NCBI GenBank assembly: GCA_019633425.1
Contig: WSUB01000406.1
Location: 1 to 12,564 of the forward strand
Source of the DNA: Tulasnella sp. 424
Taxonomy: Eukaryota > Basidiomycota > Agaricomycetes > Cantharellales > Tulasnellaceae
Reading direction: 5' to 3'
DNA: 12,564 bases
Shown: positions 1-7,772 of the stretch, one piece after another
Numbering within the stretch: position 1 is the first letter of the stretch
How the letters are laid out: each line of letters opens with the position of its first letter
The notes under the pieces: generated by a model
What the model was told of the DNA's origin: nothing
The model's database searches: none
What the model saw: the letters and a program-made list of their open reading frames with translations, nothing else
Translations under genes and position numbers: made by a program

Positions 1-627
1 CTCACAGAACCGTCTGAAGTAAGCTAATATCAATGTAGATAAACTCTCTGATTTTCTCAGAAAACGGACCAAATCGGAGGAAGGAAGATAGAGCGCGTTA
101 CGCGCTGGTGGATCATTTAGAGAGGAATGACAAGATCCTGACAATCACGTGAGACTACAAGATACCAGCATCGAATTAGAGTAACAAACCACATAATAAT
201 TATCAGGTACTCTGTCTGCATCTTGTACCTTATATGCTTGCCTCACCTTTCCACAGGTCTATAGAATGCGATCTTGCTTGTTGGACCGTGGTTGAATCGG
301 GACTGACGAGGGATGACAACCACATGAGGCCGGAGTCGCCCCCAACAAATATAGATTGTCGTGCACTCACCAGTAGGCATTACTTTTTGGAGCTATTTAT
401 GGAAGTGGGGATCCACTTCCCATGCAATTGCAACCCACCGAAAAATAAACAAACCAGCTCTACCAGTTTGCTTTGGGGAGAAAACCAATCCGGATTTGCA
501 AAGGTCCTCTCATCCTTAAATCACCGAAAAAAAAAAACATCCGCCTTTCGATGAGATATCCAAAGAAATGAGTACACCGTGCCCAAATGGACTGTATACC
601 TGCCGAGTCTAGTCCTAGCTCTAGGTT
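1..627. other. No recognisable gene
   Basis: I see no supported gene here. An open stretch of 106 codons on the plus strand at 234-554 has mixed composition, no recognisable motif and an A-run near its end (about 526-537), so I do not call it. No tandem repeat, transposon end or RNA gene stands out. It may be the downstream flank of the minus-strand gene whose stop codon lies at 628-630. Confidence 0.5.
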
Positions 628-1131
628 CTAACCGTCGCTGTCCAGCGTTAACTCCTTGACGCCCTTTCGCTCGATGACCTCCTCACGCTTCCGAATGACC
701 GCTCGCGAGCTCTCCTTCTGCCTCCTCGCCCTCGCTTTGTACTGCGCCCGCTGCTCCTCCTGACACATCTTGGCGAGCATCTTCTTCTCCACCTTGCGAT
801 CCAGAAGTTGTGCTGGGGCAGGTGCCGCGGCAGCTGACGCAGCTGATGGAAGAGCTGGGGCCGCGTTCGATGCGGCCATCTGCGCATCCGCTGGTTTGGT
901 CGATTATACAGTCGCAGCGGCCGTGCCAATGGAGTTGTTGTTTGAATCGCTGTGCTTGAACAACCCGAAACGAAACTTCTTTCCAAAGATCCCAAGACCA
1001 AACGTGCCGCCGTATACCGCTCTTGCTTTGATCGGTATGGGGTGTGACGGGTGTTCTTGTGTTGGCGGGAGCTCTAACGATCCTCTCGAAATCTCCATCT
1101 GGTCTTCTATCGAAACAGCGAAACGAAAACC

Positions 1132-1182
1132 CTGTCAGCGCTGAGCGCAAAAAGACCTATCAAATGAAACTACCCCACGTAC
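1132..1182 (-). other. Probable spliceosomal intron of gene A
   Basis: Read on the minus strand, this 51-base stretch begins with GTACGT and ends with GACAG. It is phase 0, since 51 is divisible by 3, and it contains the TGA that would end the upstream block at 1135-1137. Removing it joins ...ASEDL to GFRFAVS... in the same frame. A length near 50 bases and a GTACGT donor are usual for basidiomycete introns. A CTGAC branch-like motif is present but lies very close to the acceptor, which is a weak point. Confidence 0.5.
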
Positions 1183-1661
1183 TAGATCCTCCGAAGCGAT
1201 CGTCGCAACAATACTGCTTGCCATAACGCTGTCTCGTCCACTCGGTCCAGGAGCACCACCAGTGTTCCATGGCAATGGCGGTACAGGTGGAGGTAAATCC
1301 AACTCTCCCAACTTCGCAACCAGTTCCGCGCTCTTGGACGTAGTAGCGGTTCCCGGCTGAGATCCACAGCTCCTTCCAGTGTACGCATGGCCTCCCGCAT
1401 AGTGAGCTGCCGATGCTCGTTGATACCACCTCGCACCCAAAGACATTGAAACATCCGGACCGAGGGAGCCATCTCCAGCTTGCGATATCGGTGAGACCAA
1501 ACCAGGAGATGCCGAAGGCGATGTGGGCGAAAGCATTTGATCTTGACCGTGTTGGCGGTGGACGGACAAGTTGACGTTGAGGTAGGCGTTCGAAAGCGAG
1601 TGATTGGGGGGCAGGAGGTGATGAGAATGATTGTGCGGAGCGGACGCAGCAGCGGAGTTTG

Positions 1662-1669
1662 CCGTTGAA
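1662..1669. repeat. 8-base target duplication, left copy (CCGTTGAA)
   Basis: CCGTTGAA lies directly outside the left end of the MITE and is repeated exactly at 2119-2126 outside its right end. An 8-base duplication is the signature of hAT-superfamily transposases. It lies inside gene A coding sequence, so one copy is ancestral gene sequence. Confidence 0.9.
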
Positions 1670-2118
1670 TAAGGCTCCAACCATTTAGTTTATTTACTGT
1701 TTACAACCGCATATTTACATTTCAATCTACTATTTACTTTACTTGCCTGTGTAAACTTGGTGTAAATGTTTATAAACCGTTTATACACAGTTTGTACTAG
1801 GCCAACTCATGTCTTGCCAAGTATGTAAGTGAACAGCCTTGAAGGGCCTCCCCTGAGCTAAAGTACCTGCCCTCATACCTTCTCGGGCATGCTAGAGACA
1901 CTGAACAGGGTTTTAACTCCTGCTTGGGTCTGGGTTTGGGCATTGAAGTGATAAGTAGGTCAACCCTGAGTGGTCCCACAAGCTGTTGTACCACGAAATT
2001 GGGTCAGGACTGGATGCTCTATGTAAACTGTTTATTATATAGTATTTACTATATATTTACTGTTTACTATTTATTTACACCCATGAGTGTAAATGTAAAC
2101 TAAATGGTTGGAGCCTTA
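1670..2118. mobile_element. Non-autonomous hAT-type MITE, 449 bases, complete
   Basis: The two ends form a perfect 23-base inverted repeat beginning TAAGGCTCCAACCATTTAGT at 1670-1692 and repeated in reverse at 2096-2118. Both sides carry the exact 8-base duplication CCGTTGAA. Inside each end is a run of TTTAC/GTAAA motifs (1693-1800 and about 2020-2100), which resemble the clustered subterminal transposase-binding motifs of hAT elements. The centre (about 1800-2020) has no such motifs and no coding capacity, so mobility would depend on a transposase encoded elsewhere. The insertion lies in gene A. The perfect TIRs and duplication suggest a fairly recent insertion. Assignment to hAT rests on duplication length and end structure, since there is no transposase to compare. 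Confidence 0.88.
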
Positions 2119-2126
2119 CCGTTGAA
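2119..2126. repeat. 8-base target duplication, right copy (CCGTTGAA)
   Basis: Exact copy of 1662-1669, directly outside the right end of the MITE. Removing the element and one copy gives a continuous minus-strand frame reading ...PSNPEGASTANSAAAS..., which agrees with gene A composition on both sides. Confidence 0.9.
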
Positions 2127-2345
2127 GCTCCTTCGGGATTAGAGGGAGGGACGGATAGCTATAGACAAGGTACGACATCATGACCCACCGCGTTGAACGG
2201 CTTGGGCTTCCCAGACGAATGCGAGTGAGAAGGTGATCATGAGGGAGGGATGTCGCGTGATGAAATGGCAGGCAAGCCCAAGCCAGACAGGCCAGTGTGA
2301 TTTGTCGATTGCGATCGAGCGTGGCCAGGCATGAACCCAGCTTGT
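2127..2345 (-). pseudogene. 5' part of gene A, uncertain extent
   Basis: Read on the minus strand in the gene A frame, this stretch gives SVPPSNPEGAS next to the MITE. Further upstream are a TAG at 2159-2161 and a Ser/His/Pro-rich run (SPSHSHSSGKPKPFNAVGHD), then a TGA at 2237-2239. The composition matches gene A, so the stops may lie in introns: CTATAG just before SVPPS would be a usable acceptor, but I found no convincing donor. The LINE truncation point lies at about 2346, so upstream exons and the start codon may be displaced or lost. No start codon can be chosen. Confidence 0.35.
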
Positions 2346-3720
2346 GAGGCTTGCTTTAGGCCTTTTCTTGTGTTCGCTAGCATCTTCAGTGCAGTGAGGC
2401 CTTTGGCGGCTTTCGTAGACATGGTCCGAACGTGCCCATACTAGAACTTGAGTTCCCGATCAAAGTATGCCCCAGGCCATCTAACTTGCTCCTGGGAGTG
2501 AAGGATCTGTGTTGGGCCCAGCAGGCTGCGCAAGTGTAGGGCGAGTGGCGGGGGACCCAGGTTCTGCGTCCTTGGTAGTAGTGCATAACCTCCTTCTTTT
2601 CAGGGTCAAACTTGACACCCGTTCGAGCACCTCAGGTTTCGATTTGGTCCCAAGCCTCCAAGAGTATCGAAACATTAGTATCTAGTGTGTCGGAGGCGAC
2701 ATATACCATCCCATCATCCACATATGCTATGGAGACTGGGAGCGTGGCATCACCAGGGAGGTTTGCCCTATTCTCGGCGAAGTGGTTCTGGGCCGCGTGA
2801 TACAGTGGAGTCGTGAAAAGAGCGAAGAGGATCGGTGATGCCAGCGAGCCCTATGGAATTCCTGTCTTGATCATGACTGGCCTCATGTCATCAAGCCTCC
2901 CATCCAGGCAGAGGGCCATCTGTTGATCCGATATGAAGCAGGTAGTCCAGCAAACCATTTTCAGAGGGAAATGCATATCCAAGAGCGTGTTGATCAGACC
3001 CAAATGGGACACGTGATCAAATGCTCCTTTGATGTCAAAGGTGAGTGCAGTAGCCACTTTCCTGTGGCGCCAAGCCGTCTCAATGTCGTGGACAAAGGTG
3101 AGGATAGCGTCTGCCGTACTCCTGCCAGGGATCCCACTGAACTGCCCATGATACATCTAGCTCCACATGAGCACCAGTTGCTTAAAGTGGCCTGTCTCAA
3201 ATCCCTTGAGGACCTTGCTGATGCATTCCTTGAGCCAAACCACTCTCCATGCACTTGCCTGTGAGTAATCTGGCTTCTGAGGTTTGCGTATAGCTACACC
3301 GATGGAGGAGCGTCAAACTCTTGGGTGATATCTGCAGGTGGCACAAGTTGTGATTAGGAGGAAGAACTCCTCCTCAGCGGCCCACCAGGCCCACCTGAGG
3401 ACAAGGAAAGTAATCCCATTAGGTCCTGGGGCCTTCTTAGGGTCCGGGTCAAATGTAGTGTTGGAGACCTCTCTCCTGGTTGGCAGGTGAAACACCATTT
3501 CCCCAGGCCACCTGAAGCTTAGGTCTGGTATTGTTTTGCCGGGATCTGGTGGCAGGGGGAAGAGCCGCTCTCGTAGGAATCTACATTTCTCTGCAAGATA
3601 TATATACAGCCGGGGTTTGGCCTTGGCCTCGGTCAAAGCTGGGAGAGGGGTATTCCCGTTTTCCTTGGGTCCAACATCAGAACATGTAGAGGTTCTCCAG
3701 ACGAGCATCAGCTAGTTTCT
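2346..3720 (-). pseudogene. LINE ORF2, reverse transcriptase domain (broken)
   Basis: Copies LINE RNA into DNA at the target site in an intact element. Reading right to left on the minus strand: a linker with KKAPGPNGITFLVLRWAWW (about 3375-3440), the region GQFSGIPGRSTADAILTF (about 3100-3150), motif A in FDIKGAFDHVSH (about 3016-3039), GIP-stop-GS where the family has GIPQGS (TAG at 2851-2853), then motif C, YVDDG, at 2710-2724 with both catalytic aspartates. After it come VKFDPEKKEVMHYYQGRRT and, in another frame, STKAAKGLTALKMLANTRKG (about 2355-2422). Stops include 2851-2853 (TAG), 2632-2634 (TGA) and a TAG before MYHGQF. A frameshift lies near 2550. RNase H is missing. Not functional. 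Confidence 0.88.
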
Positions 3721-4238
3721 CTTCTGCATGCTTCTTTTTGGCCTTACGGACGTGCCGAATGAAGCGTCGCTTGGCAACAAAGTAGCTTCCCTGAGAGCTC
3801 TGCATTCCACCATTCCTTTAAATTTGCCCTTGGGTGTCTCCTATGCAAGGGAACGGTTTTATTGACTGCAGTCACTAGACAGTTGCTGAATGCAACAGCT
3901 GCCGCCTCTAACTCCCCCTGGTTGGTCTCGCTTCCCCTCCTGAGTGGTTCAAAGACATCAACCGTTGAATCCAGTTTTGTCTGGAATGCCTCCATGAAAG
4001 CCAGTGCCTGGGCATGTTTGAAGTTTCTTCGGAGGTGGGGACTGGTATCAACCAACAGTGTGCTCGGGTCAAATATCCATCGGATTGCCGCATGATCCGA
4101 GGCAACCGACCAAGGCCAGTCTATTGTCCACTCTTGGACTACATCTCCTTCATTAGCTGCTTGATTTATGAAGGTGAGATCGATGGCCGTGTGGTAGTTA
4201 TGGAAGATTCGAAGGGGCGGATTCCTGGTGTTATCATG
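3721..4238 (-). pseudogene. LINE ORF2, C-terminal edge of endonuclease and linker (truncated)
   Basis: An open minus-strand frame from 4238 to 3744 contains HTAIDLTFINQAANEGD and then WSVASDHAAIRWIFD (about 4085-4190). The D-L-T-F and S-D-H motifs are the last conserved blocks of the endonuclease/exonuclease/phosphatase fold used by LINEs to nick target DNA; the SDH histidine is catalytic in the family. The frame continues through the usual linker to LKEWWNAELSGK, where a frameshift near 3790 moves coding to another frame (KRRFIRHVRKAKKKHAEEK). The earlier endonuclease blocks, normally well over 100 residues, are absent: the ORF1 stop at 4247-4249 lies only about 10 bases before this frame opens. 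An internal deletion is the simplest explanation. Confidence 0.78.
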
Positions 4239-4246
4239 TCAATTCC

Positions 4247-5046
4247 TCATGTGGTGGGAGCGGGTGGGATGGTGTCAACCTGCATGCCGGTCTCTTCCGT
4301 GCCAGCTCTCCTGCTTGACGTTCCCCTGAGGGTTTCCACCGCCCTCCTCACATCGCCATTCGTGGCCTCCAAAGCGCTCCATGCATCCTCCTCAGTTGCT
4401 CCATCCTCGGAGTGTGCTTGAGCTGTACTCTGTGGGTTTGCCCTGTTTAGTGCCACGCTTGGCCCTTGATGGCTGGGTGCTTGGCTCCTTCAGTTGGGTA
4501 CCGGTGGTCGATGCCTGGGTTTGTTGGCTCAAGACGCTTTGGCTCATGGTCTTCTGAGAGTTTGGGGGGCAGAGCTCTTTGCGGTTTTGGATGATGTGTG
4601 GATGCTGATCTTGCAAACTTGCTCCGGGCACGACAGGTCATCCGCTTTGTGTTCTCCTCCGCAGTTTACGCATATTGCGTGCGTGCATTCCCCTGTCATG
4701 CCGCACTTATCGCACCAATGGTCAGTAGACCAGTGTTCACCTTTGTAGAAGCAGCATCAGGGGGTCTTGCATTGGCAGTGCTTTGTTGTGTGCTGAAGGG
4801 AGTAGCACCGTTTGCATGGCCGAATGGGGCACCGGTCTTTGAACGACCTTGCCCTCACGTATTCACCCATATACCAGAGACCTTTCGCAGTCTTAACGAG
4901 GTACCTGGCCATGGTGGCTTCCTCATTTTGGAAGGTGAGGACCATGGCTGTCCTCTGCTTTTCGCCTAGTCGATCTGGAGTGGCAATGTAGCAGGGAGGT
5001 TTGGCCATATCGTCAGGGTGGATGTACGTGTTCTGTTGGAGTGTTA
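4247..5046 (-). pseudogene. LINE ORF1 (Gag-like), 3' part with zinc knuckles and UBA-like segment
   Basis: Binds LINE RNA in the family. From the right, the frame carries YIHPDDMAKPPCYIATPDRL and ATMARYLVKTAKGLWYMGEY, then zinc knuckles: CKRCYSLQHTTKHC (C-x2-C-x4-H-x4-C), a stop at 4757-4759, and in the same frame CDKCGMTGEC and CVNCGGEHKADDLSC. Coding then changes frame: SQSVLSQQTQASTTGTQ is in one frame, and the last part, TEEDAWSALEATNGDVRRAV, in another. That last segment resembles a UBA/CUE-type ubiquitin-binding helix bundle. The stop is TGA at 4247-4249. The upstream half continues at 6458 beyond the inserted DNA transposon. At the junction the two halves differ by one base in frame, so a small indel accompanies the insertion or predates it. 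Confidence 0.8.
5044..5046. repeat. TTA target duplication, left of the long transposon copy
   Basis: TTA lies directly outside the left end of the 5047-6457 element and again at 6458-6460 outside its right end. In the second copy (9188-10036) the equivalent flanks are TAA and TAA, the same trinucleotide on the other strand. A 3-base TWA duplication is typical of the PIF/Harbinger superfamily. Confidence 0.6.
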
Positions 5047-6457
5047 GGGAACCGTGGGATCCGCATCTACGCGGATGCCCCACCAACGAATGTACCATAA
5101 ATAAGTTTCCCTTTTCCTTTTCTTTGATATATTTAATACTAGTTCCTACTCTTTTGTCTATATGTACGCTTTCCGCGAAAGTCCGAAGCCAAAAGATCCC
5201 TAAATAAAGAAATTCCCTTTTTCGGCCCGTCTATTTGTGAAACCGGACCGACGCCGAATTCTTCCTTTTCTCATCGCCGAATTCGTCTAACTAAGCCTTG
5301 TAAGTTCGACGAATCATTTCGGGCGACTCGCCGAACGCTTTGCAACGTGCCACAGCACGCTGCAGCGGGCTTGGGACCATCCAAATTCCCTAAGATGGAA
5401 ATTAAGCACCCAAAGCCTTGCGCAGACTTTCGACGTGTTGCCCGAGCCTTCCGCTGCGCATAGAAGGTTCGAGAAAGGAACAGAATAATGTAGAATATTG
5501 TAGACTACTCTAGTACGATCTCATCTAGTGAATAAATACGGATTCTGCCTCTTCCGAGGCAGAGTATCTTTTGCACCCCCTCTAAATCATACTTGCTCTG
5601 CGAAACCCAATCCCGCTAAGTCCTGCGTGATAAACGGACTATCTACCGTTCTAACCTTTCGGAATAAAGGTTCTCGCGTACTCAGCGCGAGTATAATCTT
5701 GATACTAGCGTTGGCGCCGTCCCGGACGTCCCCGACACCGTTCGGCCTCTAGCGAGCCCGAAACCTCACCGAACCACGCGGTAAGTACTCCGTTGTGTTC
5801 GTACAGCTAGTAGCTACATTCCGTACTATTAGTATATAAGTGAATATACGATTCCCTTTTGGGCAATCGCTATTTTCGCCCTCAGTTCGCTTTATCCCCG
5901 GATTAGCGAACTCCCTCTCGGGAAACCCCTCGCGCTTTCGATACTATTCGAAAGCTCTCGTCAGCGCGAACACGACGATAGTATTCGCTTGGCGAAGTTC
6001 AAACTTCTAAGGTAGCATAAGGCTATATCCGTGAAGTCCGAACCGGCGCTTAATCCAGTAAGCCGCGCCGCAGCTTACTTTGATTCGCCGAGGCCTTTCC
6101 CTTCGGGTAATGAGCCCGGAAACTCTTCCGGCATTCGCGAATAGCACCAGCGAATATATTCCGAGCGCCAGAGTGCCGGAATTCCGCCAGTAGTTTCCCT
6201 TTCGCTCTCAACTGCTGTTTACGGCACCCAGCTTTCGCCCAACCGTTTCCACCCAACACCGGATGTTCCCGTCCGTCTTTTCTCTCAGATAATATTCCCA
6301 AATACCTTATATTAACCCTACAACTAGGTACAAGAGTTTAGATACAGTATAAACTAAGTAAGTTAGTTTATTCCGACTTACCTACCGTTCTAATACGTTT
6401 CCCGTGCGGCGACTTCCCGTTTCCCACGGTTAGCGTGCGCAGCCCGGTTACCGAAAC
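5047..6457. mobile_element. PIF/Harbinger-like non-autonomous DNA transposon, long copy (1.4 kb)
   Basis: This block interrupts LINE ORF1 and is repeated, inverted and shortened, at 9188-10036. The left end reads GGGAACCGTGGGATCCGCAT. The right end, read inward, is GTTTCGGTAACCGGGCTGCG and, about 20 bases further in, CCGTGGGAAACGGGAA, so the ends share an imperfect inverted repeat around GGNAACCG and CCGTGGGA. Flanking TTA trinucleotides suggest a 3-base duplication. Close to the left end is a hairpin, ATCCGC-ATCTAC-GCGGAT (5059-5076). No transposase is recognisable. A minus-strand open frame at 6050-6301 contains ARNIFAGAIRECRKSFRA, which the second copy also partly keeps (QNVFARVIRECQKCFRA). 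It may be a relic of coding sequence or simply shared element sequence. The superfamily is inferred from the 3-base flanks only. Confidence 0.72.
5399..5960. other. About 560-base block present only in the long transposon copy
   Basis: Aligning the two copies by eye, sequence matches up to about 5398 (ATTCCCTAA...) and resumes at about 5961 (TCAGCGCGAA...). In the short copy the matching points are adjacent near 9675-9690. The block holds several short inverted repeats: CTGCCTCTTCCGAGGCAG (about 5544-5561), CTCGCGTACTCAGCGCGAG (about 5673-5691) and TTCGATACTATTCGAA (5938-5953). The stretch around 5485-5545 (TAGAATATTGTAGACTACTC followed by GAATAAATACGGATTCTGCC) has the look of the end of an LTR, but I cannot find a pair of boundaries. 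It may have been deleted from the short copy or inserted into the long one. Confidence 0.55.
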
Positions 6458-6460
6458 TTA
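6458..6460. repeat. TTA target duplication, right of the long transposon copy
   Basis: Partner of 5044-5046. It lies just outside the right end (…CCGAAAC) of the long copy, at the point where LINE ORF1 sequence resumes (…AACAAGCTCCATGTT on the minus strand). Confidence 0.6.
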
Positions 6461-7513
6461 ACATGGAGCTTGTTGAGGATAACTCGGTTGTCATTAATTA
6501 TTAATCCGTTGGGGGCGATAGTACTGACTCCAGTGGTGAGGACCTTGTACCATGCTTCATCCAAGGTGGGACTGAATTGGTGGCTGGACAGTACCAGTCG
6601 TTTCCAAAATTCAGATGCATATGTGGACAAGCTTTTAGCGGACAAACCAGCTCTGACGTACACGTTGATATTGCCATTATCCGTGTATTCCACTCCACTG
6701 ACCCTATCTCCCGCTGGTGCTCCCAGTTCATTGAGGCATGTGTTCACGGTTTCACGAAGCTGGACTGGGTTCATTCGCTTGATGAAGGGGATTGGCGGGT
6801 GGCACTGGATGGTGAGGCAGTATGCTGAGTGACAGCCTTTAGGGTGATCCTGAGAGGCCTCAGTGGGTTTCATGGCCTTAGGAAAGGTTTGCTTTGTCGA
6901 TTTCTGGGAGGTGGGTTTGATGGGTTGGCGATTCTGAGATTTGATGGCCATAGTGGCAGAGCATCCGGTCTGTTCAGCTTTCTTGGCTGCCAGAGTGCTT
7001 GGTGTTTTGCAATTGACAGCATCTACTGGTTTGGTGAAGTCCCTTATGTTTTTTTGTTGCTCTTAGACGGTCTGTGTCAGGTTTGAAATGATCTCCACAT
7101 CAGCGTTTGAGGGACCAATAACGCTTTGTATTGAGAGAACTAGATTGGCCACCTCAAACAGCCATTGTCTCACTTGTGAGCAATCGATGCTTTCCAGTGT
7201 GGTGAGATCATCCTTAAGATGGTCCCTCGCCTTGAGCATGGCCGCTCGGTGCTCTCCAGGGATATGGTCATCATTGAAATTGAAAGCAAGCTCGACTTGC
7301 CTTAGCGTAGGCCAGTCTTCCCCTGTTCCATAAGAACTCTCCGACTCGGTATCCGATCCGATGCCAAAACTTGGTCTTCGGAAGGGTGCTTTGGACAGGG
7401 AGGCAGTTGTCCCGTTGATTCAAGCTCTTCAGCCAATTGCAAGGTCTCCCTCTGAGTTGTTTGAGGGGCTCTGCGGTTCGACTTGGGGGTTCTGAGGTGT
7501 TCAGAGTCGCCAT
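6458..7513 (-). pseudogene. LINE ORF1 (Gag-like), 5' part
   Basis: The start is taken as ATG at 7513-7511 (MATLNTSEPPSRTAEPLKQ). Frameshifts near 7440 and 7415 follow. From about 7410 a long frame runs leftward through RRPSFGIGSDTESESSYGTG, EDWPTLRQVELAFNFNDDHI, PGEHRAAMLKARDHLKDDL and SQVRQWLFEVANLVLSIQ. It meets one TAA at 7063-7065, then resumes with EQQKNIRDFTKPVDAV and the basic, Lys/Ser/Pro-rich MAIKSQNRQPIKPTSQKSTK (from 6951). The distal part has VNTCLNELGAPAGDRVSGVE and NGNINVYVRAGLSAKSL, an RNA-recognition-like region before the zinc knuckles. It ends at the transposon junction at 6458; the 3' half is at 4247-5046. It is broken by one stop, two frameshifts and the insertion. The flank to the right (7514-7760) is probably the LINE leader. 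Confidence 0.8.
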
Positions 7514-7772
7514 ATGGGTTGCTAGTGGGTTATGGTATCTGGGGAGTCTGTGGAGGTGGTGGCAGTTGGCTAAATACTCGGCTGAGAGGTGGTTGGATTG
7601 GGAGGTGCAAGTGGGTGTGGCATGCAACAAGCATGAGTACACAAACACGCATGTTTGTTTGCCATCCAAAAGGCATTGCCCTCTGGGCAGTCCTGGCTTG
7701 GCCCTAGGGATGGTTGGGCAACAAACCTCAAGCTCCAACTCGACAGTTTCAAAAGCAACTACCCCCTGATCA
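7514..7772 (-). other. Probable LINE leader, no coding signal
   Basis: This stretch lies upstream of the LINE ORF1 start codon on the minus strand and contains no frame that agrees with ORF1. It is probably the 5' untranslated region, which carries an internal promoter in many LINEs. I see no poly-A, direct repeat or transposon end that fixes the LINE boundary. The plus-strand coding-like sequence of gene B begins at about 7773. Confidence 0.4.

Larger units (their letters stand above)
628..1669 (-). pseudogene. Hypothetical low-complexity protein (gene A), C-terminal part, probably broken
   Basis: I do not recognise this gene. Three open blocks on the minus strand share one frame: 1669-1135, 1131-907 and 903-628. 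The first is rich in Ser, Pro, His and Ala, with a proline stretch around PPPVPPLPWNTGGAP. The middle block has GGTFGLGIFGKKFRFGLF. The last has an Ala/Pro run followed by a highly charged, probably coiled-coil tail (KVEKKMLAKMCQEEQRAQYK) ending at TAG 628-630. A stop between blocks one and two is removed by a good 51-base intron (1132-1182). A second in-frame TAA at 904-906 is unexplained: it fits a CAA-to-TAA mutation, or a longer intron using a GTATAC donor near 1015 and the CAG just before 879. The 5' end is interrupted by the MITE at 1670-2118. A nuclear or regulatory role would only be a guess. Confidence 0.55.
2346..7513 (-). mobile_element. Tad1-like non-LTR retrotransposon (LINE), decayed and nested
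   Basis: Two consecutive minus-strand reading regions have the order expected for a fungal Tad1-clade LINE: a Gag-like ORF1 with zinc knuckles (7513 to 4247), then ORF2 with the end of an apurinic-type endonuclease and a reverse transcriptase (about 4238 to 2346). The 5' end is to the right; the untranslated leader probably runs some way beyond 7513, but its edge is not visible. The 3' end is missing: similarity stops at about 2346 in the thumb/linker after the RT, and no RNase H or poly-A tail is seen. ORF1 is split by the DNA transposon at 5047-6457. Many stops and frameshifts show that the copy is dead. The clade call is from motifs and general resemblance, not a database search. Confidence 0.85.

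Noticed and set aside
234..554. Plus-strand open frame of 106 codons
   Set aside because: Mixed composition, no motif, and it ends in an A-run; likely chance.
648..1150. Overlapping minus-strand open frames rich in Arg, and a plus-strand open frame over 770-1144
   Set aside because: They are shadows of the gene A frame in GC-rich sequence.
5461..5480. tRNA-like GGTTCGAGA stretch
   Set aside because: No acceptor or anticodon stem could be folded around it.
5047..6457. hAT assignment for the long element
   Set aside because: I could not find matching 8-base duplications; 3-base TTA/TAA flanks fit both copies, and one is confirmed by frame restoration.
7271..7738. Minus-strand open frame of 155 codons
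   Set aside because: It overlaps LINE ORF1 largely in the wrong frame; only the short part after ATG 7513 matches the ORF1 start, and the rest is probably leader sequence.
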